This document shows positions 23,535-33,336 of a stretch of 48,871 nt of DNA, one piece after another (positions within the stretch are counted from its first letter, which is position 1; each line of letters starts with the position of its first letter). The notes under the pieces were generated by a model that saw only the letters and a list, made by a program, of their open reading frames with translations, ran no database searches and had not been told where the DNA came from. Both the position numbers and the translations under genes were made by a program. The stretch is from contig CAJUSI010000041.1 of NCBI GenBank assembly GCA_910589035.1, positions 1 through 48,871 of the forward strand, in the 5' to 3' direction. This DNA comes from an uncultured Acetatifactor sp. (GTDB lineage Bacteria > Bacillota > Clostridia > Lachnospirales > Lachnospiraceae).

Positions 23535-24869
23535 CTATTTCCTGTCCACAGCGGCAAATTCCATTTCCCTGGTCAGTCCTTCCCTGGCAAGCATGGTTTT
23601 CAGGACCTGAGCGTCCGTGGTGGCGTCGAAGACCGCGTCCTGGAACAAAGTGTTTAAAAGCTCCCGGAAAGCCTGATTGATCGTATCCAGGGTATTCTCG
23701 ATCTCCGCCTTGGCCTTTCTGATCTCCTCCCCCGGCGTACTCACCCGGTCAAATTCCTCATAGGATTCCACCAGCTTTAAGGTGGTGGGCAGGTAGTAAT
23801 TCATCAGCTTGTGCATACGGTGCATCTGGTCGGGGTGAACTCTCACGCTGTCAAAAATATCCTTCAGGAGATTCTCCAGGCAGAAAAGCTTTGCGGATAT
23901 GGTCTCCCCGGGAATCCGGTCGTTCAGATTCCTGAGCTTGCGGATATATTCCTTTCCCTCCACTACCATGGTATGTAGCTCCGTCTCCTGCTCCTGGACT
24001 GTCTCCGGAGAAGGCGGATTCTCAGGGGGCTGGGAGACTTCCTTCTGCTCCAGAGCCTTACGGTTCTCCTCCTCCCGAAGCCTCCGGTTGTGCTCTGCCT
24101 CCAGGTACTGCCTGTATACCTCGTCGTTGAGCATGAAACAGGTTTTCCGGGCATCCAGATGTCCCTCCGGGAAAATGCCGAGAGCCAGCATTCTCTCCAG
24201 ATCCCTTACCACATAGCTCTCCTTTTTTCCCGTTCCCCTTGCCAGATTCTCAATCTCCCCGTACACCCTGTAATCGCACAGCTGCAGATAACGGTCCGCC
24301 CGTTTCAGGCGCCTTTTCTGACCAAGGCCGAACCGAATCATGCCGTAGAATCCCAGCAGGAAGATCAGATTTACAATCCAGCCCGCCAGGGTAGTTTCTC
24401 CCCAAATCATGACAAGCATCCTGATAAAGGTCACCAGCCCCGTAATGCCGAGCCCTATCCCGCCGAAGACCTGGTAGAGCACATTGGATACGTTGCCCAC
24501 CCTCTTGATTTTAATTGCCGGCAGGCTTTTGCGCTGGGCCTGCTTCTGTAATTCCTCCTGCTGTTTTATCTGCTTCTGCCTTGCTCTTTCCTGGGCCCTC
24601 TTCTGCCAGACCGGCATCTCTACCGTCCCGCCGGTTTCATTCTGGGGGGCTTCCTGGCCGTCTTCCCGGAAAGGCTCGGAATCGCTGCGCTCCTTCCTTT
24701 GTATGTTGATGCCGCCGAGGGAAACATGCTTTCCCACCTCGCTCACGGCATCGCTTACCGTCTGGGATACCAGCTCATTCAGATTCTTAAAATTTCCGGT
24801 CTGCAGGGCCTCCGACAGAGCGCCTTTTATCTGTTCTCCGGTACTGCTCCAATTCCGATTCTCACTCAT
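23535..24869 (-). CDS. XpaC-family protein (partner of TelA)
   Basis: The 444-residue protein belongs to the XpaC family (named for 5-bromo-4-chloroindolyl phosphate hydrolysis), regularly found beside telA. It has a soluble N-terminus with a Gln/Lys/Arg-rich coiled coil, two membrane helices (VLYQVFGGIGLGITGLVTFI and AGWIVNLIFLLGFYGMIRF, about 130-185), a domain with YVVRDLERMLALGIFPEGHLD, and a long helical C-terminus (YYLPTTLKLVESYEEFDR). The enzyme activity in the family name is doubtful. A GAGGGG site precedes the ATG at 24869. Confidence 0.85.
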   Translation of the reverse strand: MSENRNWSSTGEQIKGALSEALQTGNFKNLNELVSQTVSDAVSEVGKHVSLGGINIQRKERSDSEPFREDGQEAPQNETGGTVEMPVWQKRAQERARQKQIKQQEELQKQAQRKSLPAIKIKRVGNVSNVLYQVFGGIGLGITGLVTFIRMLVMIWGETTLAGWIVNLIFLLGFYGMIRFGLGQKRRLKRADRYLQLCDYRVYGEIENLARGTGKKESYVVRDLERMLALGIFPEGHLDARKTCFMLNDEVYRQYLEAEHNRRLREEENRKALEQKEVSQPPENPPSPETVQEQETELHTMVVEGKEYIRKLRNLNDRIPGETISAKLFCLENLLKDIFDSVRVHPDQMHRMHKLMNYYLPTTLKLVESYEEFDRVSTPGEEIRKAKAEIENTLDTINQAFRELLNTLFQDAVFDATTDAQVLKTMLAREGLTREMEFAAVDRK

Positions 24870-25119
24870 GTGACAACCCCTCTTTGCGTCTGTTACTCAA
24901 TAGCTTGTTCTCTGAACATATTATTGCACAACAAGTCCCTTTACGCAAGGATTTCTTTATCATACAGGAAAGATCGCTCTCGCAATACGGCAGATTTTTC
25001 CTATACGGAAATTCCCTTTGGCGCAGCCCGTCCGCTTTCCGCTCCGATTGCGCCGGCTATTCCGCCTGTATTATGTAAAAATTTCTATAATTCCAGTAAA
25101 GTGGGATATACTGAAAGAC

Positions 25120-25698
25120 ATGATGAAAAAGAAAATATTACATGAATTTGATTATTATGTCCTGCTGTTTTTCGCCCTCTCCTTTATCGGCTGGCTGTGG
25201 GAAGTGGCGCTGTTCTTTTTTACAGACCACGCCTTCATCAACAGGGGCGTATACAGGGGGCCCTATCTTCCGATCTATGGAGTGGGAGGGCTCCTGCTTG
25301 TTTTCTGCCTGCGCCGGTTTCGGAAGAACCCCCTATTGGTATTCCTCCTGTCGGCGCTTGCCTGCTCGGTTCTGGAATACCTGACCAGCTATTTCCTGGA
25401 GCTGCGCTGGGGCATCAGATGGTGGGATTACAGCGAACATTTTCTGAATCTGAACGGGCGTGTCTGCCTGCTGGGGGCGACGGTCTTCGGCCTGGGAGGA
25501 GCGCTTTTAGTCTGCAGACTCCTGCCCCTGTACGACAGGATGTATGACAAAATCCCCGGAAAATGGAAGGTCGTGCTCTGCCTTGTATTTCTGCTGATTT
25601 TCATAGCTGACGCCACCTACTGCGCCGTGCACCCCAATACCGGAAAGGGGATTTCGGGATCTTATTTGGCGAAGCAGATGATGTTAAATGGATTTTGA
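25120..25698 (+). CDS. CmpB-type putative ABC-transporter permease
   Basis: From the ATG pair at 25120/25123 the protein has 192 residues with five to six membrane helices and the family's conserved pieces: FIGWLWEVALFF, INRGVYRGPYLPIYGVGG, SALACSVLEYLTSYFLE--WGIRWWDYS, and LNGRVCLLGATVFGLGG. This is the putative ABC-transporter type IV (CmpB) family, common in Clostridia; no transported substrate is known and no ATPase gene is adjacent. The start lacks a strong ribosome binding site, and an open frame runs 34 codons further upstream. Confidence 0.8.
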   Translation: MMKKKILHEFDYYVLLFFALSFIGWLWEVALFFFTDHAFINRGVYRGPYLPIYGVGGLLLVFCLRRFRKNPLLVFLLSALACSVLEYLTSYFLELRWGIRWWDYSEHFLNLNGRVCLLGATVFGLGGALLVCRLLPLYDRMYDKIPGKWKVVLCLVFLLIFIADATYCAVHPNTGKGISGSYLAKQMMLNGF

Positions 25699-25721
25699 GC
25701 GGATTATAAATCCGTGCTGCA

Positions 25722-25750
25722 TTGAAACGCAGTCCGGTATATGGTAAAAT
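25722..25750 (+). promoter_or_regulatory. Promoter of the AAA-ATPase gene
   Basis: TTGAAA (25722-25727), 17-base spacer, TAAAAT (25745-25750), about 70 bases before the ATG at 25819. Confidence 0.6.
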
Positions 25751-25818
25751 AAGAGTTAGAAGCAGTATCGGGGTGAGTCGCAAACCATAGAAGTTAAAGA
25801 AAGGCGGCAGCAGGGCAT

Positions 25819-27411
25819 ATGGGAATTTATTTAAATCCGGGTAACAGAGGTTTTTGGGAATCGGTTCGTTCTGAAATCTATGTGGATAAGACAGGATTGC
25901 TTGCGTGTACCAATGAGTTACTTAGTACAAAAGGAAAATATATCTGCGTCAGCAGGCCCAGACGTTTTGGAAAGTCCATGACGCTTGAAATGCTTGCCGC
26001 CTACTATGGCCGGGGCTGCGACTCCAGGGAGCTGTTTGCGGGACTCAGGATAGAAGAGCTGGAGTCCTTTCCAAAGTATCTGAACCGCTACGATGTCATT
26101 TATCTGAATATGCAGCAGTTCCTGATTGAGGCGGTGCCCGGAAAGGCAACGGAATACCTGGAGCAGGAAGTGCTGGAGGAACTGTCCGAAGAGTTTGGGG
26201 AGATTCTGCATGGACGGGATATGGGACTCGCCGCGGCGCTTCGGAAAATTTATGCGAAAACGGACCATTCATTTATATTCCTGATAGATGAGTGGGATTG
26301 CATCATGCGGGAACGGCAGGAGTCGGAAGCGCTGCAGAGACAATATCTGGACTTTTTACGGAATCTTTTGAAAGATCAGCAGTATATCGCCCTTGTCTAT
26401 ATGACAGGCATCCTGCCCGTTAAAAAATACGGACTGCATTCGGCGTTGAACATGTTCCGGGAATACTCCATGACGAACCAGTGGAATTTTGAAGAGTATA
26501 CCGGATTTACGGAAGAGGAAGTAAAAGCACTGTGTGAGCGTTTCGGAATGGACTTTACGGAAGCCAGCAGCTGGTATGACGGATATCAGTTCAGGAAGTA
26601 TCGGCATGTATACAATCCCAAGTCTGTGGTGGAAGCTATGAGCTTCCGAGAGTTCTCCAACTATTGGACGGCAACGGAAACCTACGAGGCCCTGAAAATC
26701 TATATTGATATGGACTTCGACGGGCTTCGCGCGGATATCGTACAGATGCTTGGAGGCGGACGCGTCAGGATCAACACGCGGAGCTTCCAGAACGACATGC
26801 GGAATCTCAGGACAAAGGATGATGTACTTACGCTGCTGATTCACCTGGGGTATCTGGCTTATGATTCCGAGAAGGAAGAGACATTCATTCCCAATAAAGA
26901 GATTGTGGGAGAGTTCGAAAACGCCATGAGCGTCAGCGGATGGCCGGAAGTCATGCGCATTTTGAGGGCATCGGATAAGCTGTTGAAGGATACGCTGGCA
27001 GGGGATGCTGAGAGTGTGGCCAGGGGACTTGACCAGGCACATACGGAGGCCGCGTCTATTTTGACATACAATGATGAGAATTCTCTTTCCTGTGCAATTG
27101 GGCTCGCCTATTACAGCGCAAGAAAGGATTACAGGCTCATCCGGGAGCTGCCCGCCGGTCATGGGTATGCGGATGTGGTATTTCTGCCGCTGCCTTCCGT
27201 AAAGAAGCCGGCGCTTATTGTAGAGCTGAAATATGACAAGACCGTCAGCGCGGCCATACAGCAGATCAAGGACAGGCATTACCTTCAGGCGCTGGAAGGG
27301 TATGCGGGGGAGATATTGGCTGTAGGGATCAATTATGACAGGGAGGATGCCAATAAACACCACAGCTGTGTAATTGAAAGATTGCAAAGCCCATGCTCAC
27401 AGAGCTGTTAA
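25819..27411 (+). CDS. AAA-ATPase-like protein with PD-(D/E)XK domain
   Basis: The 530-residue protein is the AAA-ATPase_like / PDDEXK_9 type abundant in gut Clostridia and Bacteroides. Visible are the Walker A region SRPRRFGKSM (about residues 45-54), Walker B FLIDEWD, the downstream MTGILPVKKYG and YGYQFRKY-like segment (WYDGYQFRKYRHVYNP), and a C-terminal nuclease-like core ADVVFLP---PALIVELKYDK with the D and E-x-K catalytic set, then YLQAL. The biological role is unknown; nuclease plus ATPase suggests action on DNA or RNA, perhaps in defence or selfish behaviour. It stands alone behind its own promoter. Confidence 0.85.
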   Translation: MGIYLNPGNRGFWESVRSEIYVDKTGLLACTNELLSTKGKYICVSRPRRFGKSMTLEMLAAYYGRGCDSRELFAGLRIEELESFPKYLNRYDVIYLNMQQFLIEAVPGKATEYLEQEVLEELSEEFGEILHGRDMGLAAALRKIYAKTDHSFIFLIDEWDCIMRERQESEALQRQYLDFLRNLLKDQQYIALVYMTGILPVKKYGLHSALNMFREYSMTNQWNFEEYTGFTEEEVKALCERFGMDFTEASSWYDGYQFRKYRHVYNPKSVVEAMSFREFSNYWTATETYEALKIYIDMDFDGLRADIVQMLGGGRVRINTRSFQNDMRNLRTKDDVLTLLIHLGYLAYDSEKEETFIPNKEIVGEFENAMSVSGWPEVMRILRASDKLLKDTLAGDAESVARGLDQAHTEAASILTYNDENSLSCAIGLAYYSARKDYRLIRELPAGHGYADVVFLPLPSVKKPALIVELKYDKTVSAAIQQIKDRHYLQALEGYAGEILAVGINYDREDANKHHSCVIERLQSPCSQSC

Positions 27412-27637
27412 GTATGCCTTTTAAGGTTCCTCCCAAGTCGGAGTCAACCGCAAGAGTGTCATGCTCTGCTTGAATCTGCTTGAAAAATGTTCACAGCATT
27501 TTAGGCGAAGCCGAAATTAAGCCTTTCCGGACCCGGTATTACTGTGAGAACCGGGATCCGGAATTTGACAGCAAGAAGCATAATGTTTTTCAACAGGTAT
27601 TCCCCTGGAGTTAATTGGCGGATATTTATAGTAGAAA
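27412..27637 (+). other. Gene-free stretch with possible ORF remnants
   Basis: Two short open frames without starts are seen: one around 27437-27520 reading VGVNRKSVMLCLNLLEKC, the other ending at 27614 reading RTRYYCENRDPEFDSKKHN and FPWS before a TAA. They could be remnants of one frameshifted gene, perhaps a transposase, but I cannot identify it. Confidence 0.3.
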
Positions 27638-30600
27638 TTAAAAGTTTATGTCCGCACAGCTCATAAGGAACTCCAGGTACGATATCAGGTCCTGATTCTG
27701 ACCCTGGCCATATAAACAGGGCTGGAACTCTGCCCCTCCCAAATAACTGTTAATGGTTTCTTCATATTGCTCCTGGGTTACCTCAACCCCATTCAATTTG
27801 AAGCCATCTTTAATTACCACAATTGGCTCATTCGGGTCTGTCTCGATAGGATATCCTGTTTCCGGATCTATATCTGACAAATGCCCGTACCATCCGCCAA
27901 TCATTGTCATCTCCCCGTTTTCCAACTTATAAATATCTTCCGATATACCACCCGATTTAAGATTAGCATTGAGCATCAGTCCCGTATATGGAAGATAATT
28001 TCCTCCGGAATCAGAAAAATGTGCTTCTATTACTTTTCCGTCATGGAAATGCAATAACGCATCCCCACTTGCCCAATCCCTTCCCTTCAGATAAATCTCC
28101 GGAACAAGATCACCATCCACATAGATCAGAACATATGGGTAATCATACTCCTGCCACCCTGACCCAAATCCGTATTCCATCATCGCAATCCCCTCCGGAT
28201 CCTTCGTCAGATAATCATAATATGCCCTGGCCCAGCTCATATCCGCCTCTTCCTCCACCGCGAAACCGGTAAGACTGTATCCGTCAAAATAGCTGTTCGA
28301 GTTCCTTACCACGTTAAAGCAGACCCTGGCCGATGCTATCCCTCCGTCATAACCGTTGGAATATTCTGTGCTGTTCGCCCTGACCTTCCATGTATTTGCA
28401 TTCACACGTTCCACAGTGAAATTGTCCGCCCTTCTCCATGCGCCGCCGTCAGCATATCCAAATTGCAGATACGGGTCATTCCATCCGGCATAGCCGGAGA
28501 AATCCAGCTCTACTTTTTTTCCGCAGACCGAATAAAAGAAATTCTCCGCATCCTCCTTCGTCATACGGAGATACCAGCCGTCCCCGTCAAAATATTCCAG
28601 CCCCAGCCCCTCCATTCCCAGGGCATAGTCAAACCCATTCATACAGAATATCGGGGTGCCGTGTTCCAGGCCGAAAAAAGTCCCTATTCCTTCCGGAGTC
28701 CCTTGAAGAACCGCCTGAATATCACCGCCGCCCATTTCCCTCAAAGTCAAAAGAGTGTCCATCAGACTTCCCAGCCTGCTGTTCCCGCTATTCAAAAGCT
28801 CTAAAAGCCTGGCATCTTCCTCCGCCATCCACACTTCCTTGCTTTCCAGCCACCAGCTCTTGCCCTCCATCCGGCTGTACACTCGCTGGCTGGGCGTAAT
28901 CTGGCGGCCGCTGATCTCCGCCACTTCCCATACCACGCCCGTCTGTCCCATAGGGAAGGTATATTCCGCCACGAAACCATTGCTGTCGTATATATAGATA
29001 TGGATATTGATATTTGCCAGCGTACTTACCGTATAATTTCCCGCCTGGCTGTCCGTGTAGTCATTCACATACACCTTATAGCTCCCGTCCTGAGCGGTAT
29101 TCACATACATTACCTCACACCCGGCACTGTTATCAGACAGCAGACGGTTTCCGTATCCGTCGTCCATAACGCGTCCGCCCACTCTTGCCATGTCGCCGCC
29201 TGTGGACTGGAACGGAGTAAAGAGGGTCAAATCCAGATCCGCCTCTCCGCCTTCCCAGGTAAGCACCACTCCTGTAGTGCCCTCTGCAATGGCCGGGAGA
29301 ATATAGCTGTCCGCCGTGGTTTCTCCCTCATCCACCTGAATCTCCAGAAAACTCCTGGTGTAGCCCGGCACATCGATCTGGGCCGTATAGGTGCCTGAAG
29401 GCAGGGTGGTATCCACCTTTCCTCCTTCATCGGCCTGGAGAGTGCGGACTATATCTCCTTCATAAGCTCCCACGCCCTCCCGCAGAGAAACGGAGACTCC
29501 GCCCACCGGACTCCTGGACAGGCTTCCGTCATCGCCGCTCTTTACATCCTCCGCAGTATATACATTGATATGTACCGGATATTCATCCCCGGCCACCCGG
29601 TGCAGCACCAGGTTCCCGTACGCTCCCGTCAGGCCGGAGTCCGCCAGAAAGATCCCGTACACAGTGGTATTCCTGAAAGTTTCATCCCCACTGACGGACA
29701 GGACACATTCCGTGCCGTCCAGGTACACAAAGCATTGAAAAACGCCGTCCTCCCCGGTAACGGTACGGTACAGGAGCACATTGTCCTCTTTCCGGCGAAT
29801 CTCAACGCTTACACTGCTGATTCCCGCTCCGGTGGTATCTCTTACCACCCCCTCCGCAAGGCCGACGGGCGTCTGGGACATAATGGCATTATAAGTGTTA
29901 TAAGCCGCATTCAGCATCCGGCTCTCGGTCTCATCATATATATTTCGAATTCCTTCCTCTTCCTGGAAATAATCGGTCTGGGTATAATAGGTGTCCGTTA
30001 GTGTAAGGGTATATTCCCCGATTTCCCCGGGCGTCTGGATGATACGCCATCTGGCCATCACATTCCCCGAAAAATAATACCGTTCCCCGGACTTGTCAGT
30101 GGTGGCATATGTGGGCGTATAAATACTGTCCTCCCGCGCAAAGATGAAATTGGGGATTCCGTTTTGATAATAATAATCCGTCAGGACCAGGGTATCTCCC
30201 TTTTGCTCAATGGAGACGATCTTATATATCTCCGAAGTTGCCGGATCCCGGTACACTTCATACTGGATCAGTCCGCCTCCCTCGCTGTCCCGCAGCAGCG
30301 CCTTGCTGATCCGGCACTTGGCCAGATAGCCGTCCTCCTGGCTTTCACGGCTTACATCCTCCAGCCAGTAGAAAAGTGTGTTATCCCAGATAATGCCTTG
30401 AACCTTCTCCCCCGGCACCACATTCCTGGCATAAATGTCAATAGCATTTACATCCGCAATATGATAAAGAGGGATTTCCTCCTCCAGCTCATTTCCATCC
30501 TCCGCCGCATCGCCGTCCTCCGGCTGAATGCTTGCTTTCCCATCTGCCGTCAGGGATTCCCCGTCCCCCGGCTTTCCTCCACGGAGCACCAGGAAGAGAA

Positions 30601-30940
30601 TGAGTCCTGCAGCCGCCAGTACGGCCGCACACGCTGTTATGCACAACACCAGCATTTTCTTTCCGCCCGGTTTCTTTCCCGTATCTGTCCCTGCCTGGGA
30701 TTTTACGGCTTTTTCTTTTCCTGAATCCGCCCCGCTCCCCTGATTTTTTCCCGCATCCGCCTTCCTGTCCTGAGATTGCTTTTTTGCCTCGGAGGGTATG
30801 TTTTCCATTCCGGATAATGCGCTTCCCGCCTCTGATAATACGCTTTCCATTCCGGACGTTCCGCCTCCCGTCCTTGCCCCACATTTACCGCAAAAGGCCG
30901 CGCCTTCCGGTAATTCATTTCCGCATTTACTGCAAAACAT
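27638..30940 (-). CDS. Large zinc-ribbon membrane protein with Ig/CarboxypepD-like domains
   Basis: From the ATG at 30940 (GAGGAGG eight bases upstream) the protein has 1100 residues. It has an N-terminal zinc ribbon (FCSKCG, FCGKCGA), a polar Ser/Gly/Lys linker, one membrane helix (MLVLCITACAAVLAAAGLILFLVL), then a long extracytoplasmic part. That part contains two carboxypeptidase-regulatory-like beta domains (GVVRDTTGAGISSVSVEIRR and VGGVSVSLREG ending LPSGTYTAQIDVPGY) and a YfaP/DUF2135-like segment (VVLTWEGGEADLDLTLFTP, NYTVSTLANINIHIYIYD). The C-terminal 400 residues are unassigned. It is probably a surface sensor or adhesin-like protein. The third zinc-ribbon/single-helix protein in the window. 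Confidence 0.78.
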   Translation of the reverse strand: MFCSKCGNELPEGAAFCGKCGARTGGGTSGMESVLSEAGSALSGMENIPSEAKKQSQDRKADAGKNQGSGADSGKEKAVKSQAGTDTGKKPGGKKMLVLCITACAAVLAAAGLILFLVLRGGKPGDGESLTADGKASIQPEDGDAAEDGNELEEEIPLYHIADVNAIDIYARNVVPGEKVQGIIWDNTLFYWLEDVSRESQEDGYLAKCRISKALLRDSEGGGLIQYEVYRDPATSEIYKIVSIEQKGDTLVLTDYYYQNGIPNFIFAREDSIYTPTYATTDKSGERYYFSGNVMARWRIIQTPGEIGEYTLTLTDTYYTQTDYFQEEEGIRNIYDETESRMLNAAYNTYNAIMSQTPVGLAEGVVRDTTGAGISSVSVEIRRKEDNVLLYRTVTGEDGVFQCFVYLDGTECVLSVSGDETFRNTTVYGIFLADSGLTGAYGNLVLHRVAGDEYPVHINVYTAEDVKSGDDGSLSRSPVGGVSVSLREGVGAYEGDIVRTLQADEGGKVDTTLPSGTYTAQIDVPGYTRSFLEIQVDEGETTADSYILPAIAEGTTGVVLTWEGGEADLDLTLFTPFQSTGGDMARVGGRVMDDGYGNRLLSDNSAGCEVMYVNTAQDGSYKVYVNDYTDSQAGNYTVSTLANINIHIYIYDSNGFVAEYTFPMGQTGVVWEVAEISGRQITPSQRVYSRMEGKSWWLESKEVWMAEEDARLLELLNSGNSRLGSLMDTLLTLREMGGGDIQAVLQGTPEGIGTFFGLEHGTPIFCMNGFDYALGMEGLGLEYFDGDGWYLRMTKEDAENFFYSVCGKKVELDFSGYAGWNDPYLQFGYADGGAWRRADNFTVERVNANTWKVRANSTEYSNGYDGGIASARVCFNVVRNSNSYFDGYSLTGFAVEEEADMSWARAYYDYLTKDPEGIAMMEYGFGSGWQEYDYPYVLIYVDGDLVPEIYLKGRDWASGDALLHFHDGKVIEAHFSDSGGNYLPYTGLMLNANLKSGGISEDIYKLENGEMTMIGGWYGHLSDIDPETGYPIETDPNEPIVVIKDGFKLNGVEVTQEQYEETINSYLGGAEFQPCLYGQGQNQDLISYLEFLMSCADINF

Positions 30941-31141
30941 TCCCGTTTCCTCCTCTGTCATCCTTATTCCGCTTTTCCGGCATTTCATAACGGATTTCCC
31001 GCTTTTTTTCATTCTACCCCCCGAATCATTCTGTCAATCTTTTCCACTGATGTTCAACATATTAAGGAACTGGTACGGCTTGTATCGGAATATAATGACA
31101 ACTATTGGCACAGAATAAGCAGATTGCTGGGCATTATCGCC

Positions 31142-32395
31142 CTACGGCTTGCATCTCTTACAGGCATCATATCCCATGGAAATAACATCTTCCCTGCTCC
31201 CGGTATATTCCTGTTTGTTCTTTTCCGCCATCTGCTTCACGCTGCTGCAGTTCGGATAGTGGAATTTCTTCGTGTTTGTATTTAAAATATAGGCAGTGCC
31301 CCGGGATGCGTCCGCCTGGGCCCCATCTGTATCATCCCCATCCTGTGAACCCTTATCCCCGGGATTCTGTGGGGCGTCCGGAACCTGCGAATTTTCGTCC
31401 CCGGGATTCTGCGAGGCGTCCTCTGTTCCGTTCCCGGAGTCCGGCGCGGAGCCGGAATCCGCCAGGCTGCTTTCCCCCGTGGCGTAATCGATCAGAATTC
31501 CCGGCTGTACATTAAAGACAAATACATTGTAGCAGATCCCTTCTCCGCCGTCTTCCACAGACCAGCCTTCCATGATGACGCCGTATGCCAGAAGGTCGTT
31601 TCCCTCCGCAAATACGGGAACGACTCTGTACAAAACATGGTTATTTGTCTCCTTCACATAGTCTGCCACCATATTTTCAAAGGGCAGCATACCGTATATA
31701 TTCATATACCTTGTGCCGGTAATCAGATTTTTCTCATTGGCATTCTCGCCGGACAGTTCGTAGGCAATCAGGTGGCATCTGTTATACAGATAAATTCCAT
31801 CTATAATATCGTATTTGATTGTGTGCCATCCGGACGGCTTAATCTGTCCGATATTTCCCCGCTCCTCCACGGGCATGATGTCCTGCCCTATATTGGCGCA
31901 GGCAATGCCGCACCGTCCCAGGTCATCCAGATCCGAATAGTATTCAAAGGATTCCGTGGGCAGATTCTCCTTTGCAAAAAAGGGGATATTATCGTTTAAG
32001 ACGATATACGGACTGCCGGAAGATACGAGGTCCGGGACAAATACGGCTTCTTCAAAGCTGTGGACAATTTCTTCCACTTTCTCTGGAGAGAGTGCTTCTT
32101 CCGCTGTCTGCTCCGATTCCTCTGCCGATTCCTCAGGAAAATTTATATCCGATTCTCCGCCGGAGCCTGGCCCGGCCGCCCCTTCGCCGGAACCATTCCC
32201 CGCAGACTCCGCTTCGGAACCGAAGGATGCGTCCGGTATTTCGTCTGCGGCAGTTCTGCCTGCCGGCACTTCTTCCTGTATCCCAGGAGAAAACGCGTCT
32301 CCTGGCGGCAAATCGCTGCAGGAAGCCAGTATGACTGACAGTGACAGTAATATTGCTGATGTAAATACCGATATCCATCTTCCTGATTTCTTCAT
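31142..32395 (-). CDS. Secreted lipoprotein DNA/RNA non-specific nuclease
   Basis: The 417-residue protein starts (ATG 32395) with a lipoprotein signal whose lipobox is LASC, followed by a long Glu/Ser/Gly-rich linker. The nuclease domain has YLYNRCHLIAYEL, the NRCH form of the EndA/NucA DRGH motif, then NLITGTRYMNIYGMLPFENMV with the metal-binding Asn. After an Asp/Ser/Pro-rich repeat linker (SQNPGDENSQVPDAPQNPGD) the C-terminus carries an Ada-type zinc-binding module: FHYPNCSSVKQM--- and GYDACKRCKP. I infer a membrane-tethered, outside-facing nuclease for nutrient DNA or DNA uptake. The 45 codons open upstream come from a tandem DNA repeat and are not part of the gene. Confidence 0.87.
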   Translation of the reverse strand: MKKSGRWISVFTSAILLSLSVILASCSDLPPGDAFSPGIQEEVPAGRTAADEIPDASFGSEAESAGNGSGEGAAGPGSGGESDINFPEESAEESEQTAEEALSPEKVEEIVHSFEEAVFVPDLVSSGSPYIVLNDNIPFFAKENLPTESFEYYSDLDDLGRCGIACANIGQDIMPVEERGNIGQIKPSGWHTIKYDIIDGIYLYNRCHLIAYELSGENANEKNLITGTRYMNIYGMLPFENMVADYVKETNNHVLYRVVPVFAEGNDLLAYGVIMEGWSVEDGGEGICYNVFVFNVQPGILIDYATGESSLADSGSAPDSGNGTEDASQNPGDENSQVPDAPQNPGDKGSQDGDDTDGAQADASRGTAYILNTNTKKFHYPNCSSVKQMAEKNKQEYTGSREDVISMGYDACKRCKP

Positions 32396-32426
32396 CTTAT
32401 GTAAATCTCCTTCTCTTTCCTGTCCC

Positions 32427-32550
32427 AACCTGGACAAGTCAAAACCAAAATTTTGCCATTTTGCGCAAGGTTTCATTGCTAAGTGCCTAACCTGAACAAG
32501 CCGGAACCAAAATTTTGCCATCTTGCGCAAGATTTCATTGTTAAGTGCCT
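32427..32550. repeat. 62-bp direct tandem repeat before the nuclease gene
   Basis: Two copies (32427-32488 and 32489-32550) share AACCTG-ACAAG, ACCAAAATTTTGCCAT and TTGCGCAAG-TTTCATTG, with about ten differences. Each contains the palindromes AAAATTTT and TTGCGCAA, so this could be a regulatory site in the leader of the nuclease gene. Confidence 0.85.
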
Positions 32551-32733
32551 AAGGAACCGTTAAAAATAACTTGCCAGGGGCTCCGCAGCTTTTGTGGAAC
32601 TTCAGGTGCTTTACGGCCTCTTACTTTCCGAGTGAACCGTCTGAACAGGAGTATAACACGCGTCTGCATTTCATGCAATAACATTCCCCTGCCCTGTTCA
32701 AAAGCCGCGGATGCGCGGGAAAATTTTTCCCGT
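32551..32733. other. Intergenic, no gene seen
   Basis: No coding signal; the minus-strand frame at 32541-32753 has neither a site nor a recognisable product. Confidence 0.5.
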
Positions 32734-33336
32734 TTCAGGATGGCTTCCTGCATTTACGGCAGTATGGCTTTTCGCCGCATTCCATGCAGGGCGCCAAAAA
32801 ACAGAGCATATAGACTTTGGGCTTCTATATGCTCTGCTGCATTTACAATATTCGTTTCATCGTTTTTTAGATAGCGGAGCGGAAAGTCTGCCGGGGTATG
32901 GCAGCCGTTCCTGTGAGCCTTTTCCGGCAGAAACAGGCAAAGTCATACTTCCGTCTTACAGGAAAGAGCCTTCGGAAGAGACTGAATTTCCGCTCAGGAA
33001 TGTGTGATGCAGAATTCTTCATACAGTCTCTTTCTGGTGTTCTCATCCCTCACAATGAGTTTGGCGTCCTCGTCCCGTCCCAGGGCGTACAGCTTTGCCA
33101 GCAGGGCAAGCAGTTTGCGTTCTCCTTCCACTTCTCCCCTTGCTTTTCCTCTGGCTTCTCCCCTGGCCTCCAGCATGTCAATATACTCGCACATGGCAAT
33201 CTCCTTTCCCTTACTCTGCTTTTCCAGCATTTCCTCCGCCGCTTCCGTGAACCGGCTATCCTCCGTAAGTGCTTCCATCATTTCGCATAAAGCCTCCATA
33301 TGGACTATTTTCTGGTCTTTGCGGTGTTCAAAGCTT
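32734..33336. repeat. Large duplication, copy 1 (3' half of Rpn gene plus downstream)
   Basis: This segment is about 85-90% identical to 35727-36395. It starts with TTCAGGATGGCTTCCTGCATTT and ends at TTCAAAGCTT within the Rpn coding region. Here the gene continues; in copy 2 it is cut. Confidence 0.85.
32803..32835 (-). terminator. Hairpin downstream of the Rpn gene
   Basis: Perfect 12-base stem AGAGCATATAGA/TCTATATGCTCT with a nine-base loop, about 160 bases after the Rpn stop. No U-run follows directly, so termination is uncertain. A near copy is at 35885-35917. Confidence 0.5.

Noticed and set aside
24910..24930. LexA box before xpaC (GTTCAGAGAAC on the minus strand)
   Set aside because: The half-sites are in the wrong order (GTTC-GAAC) and three bases apart.
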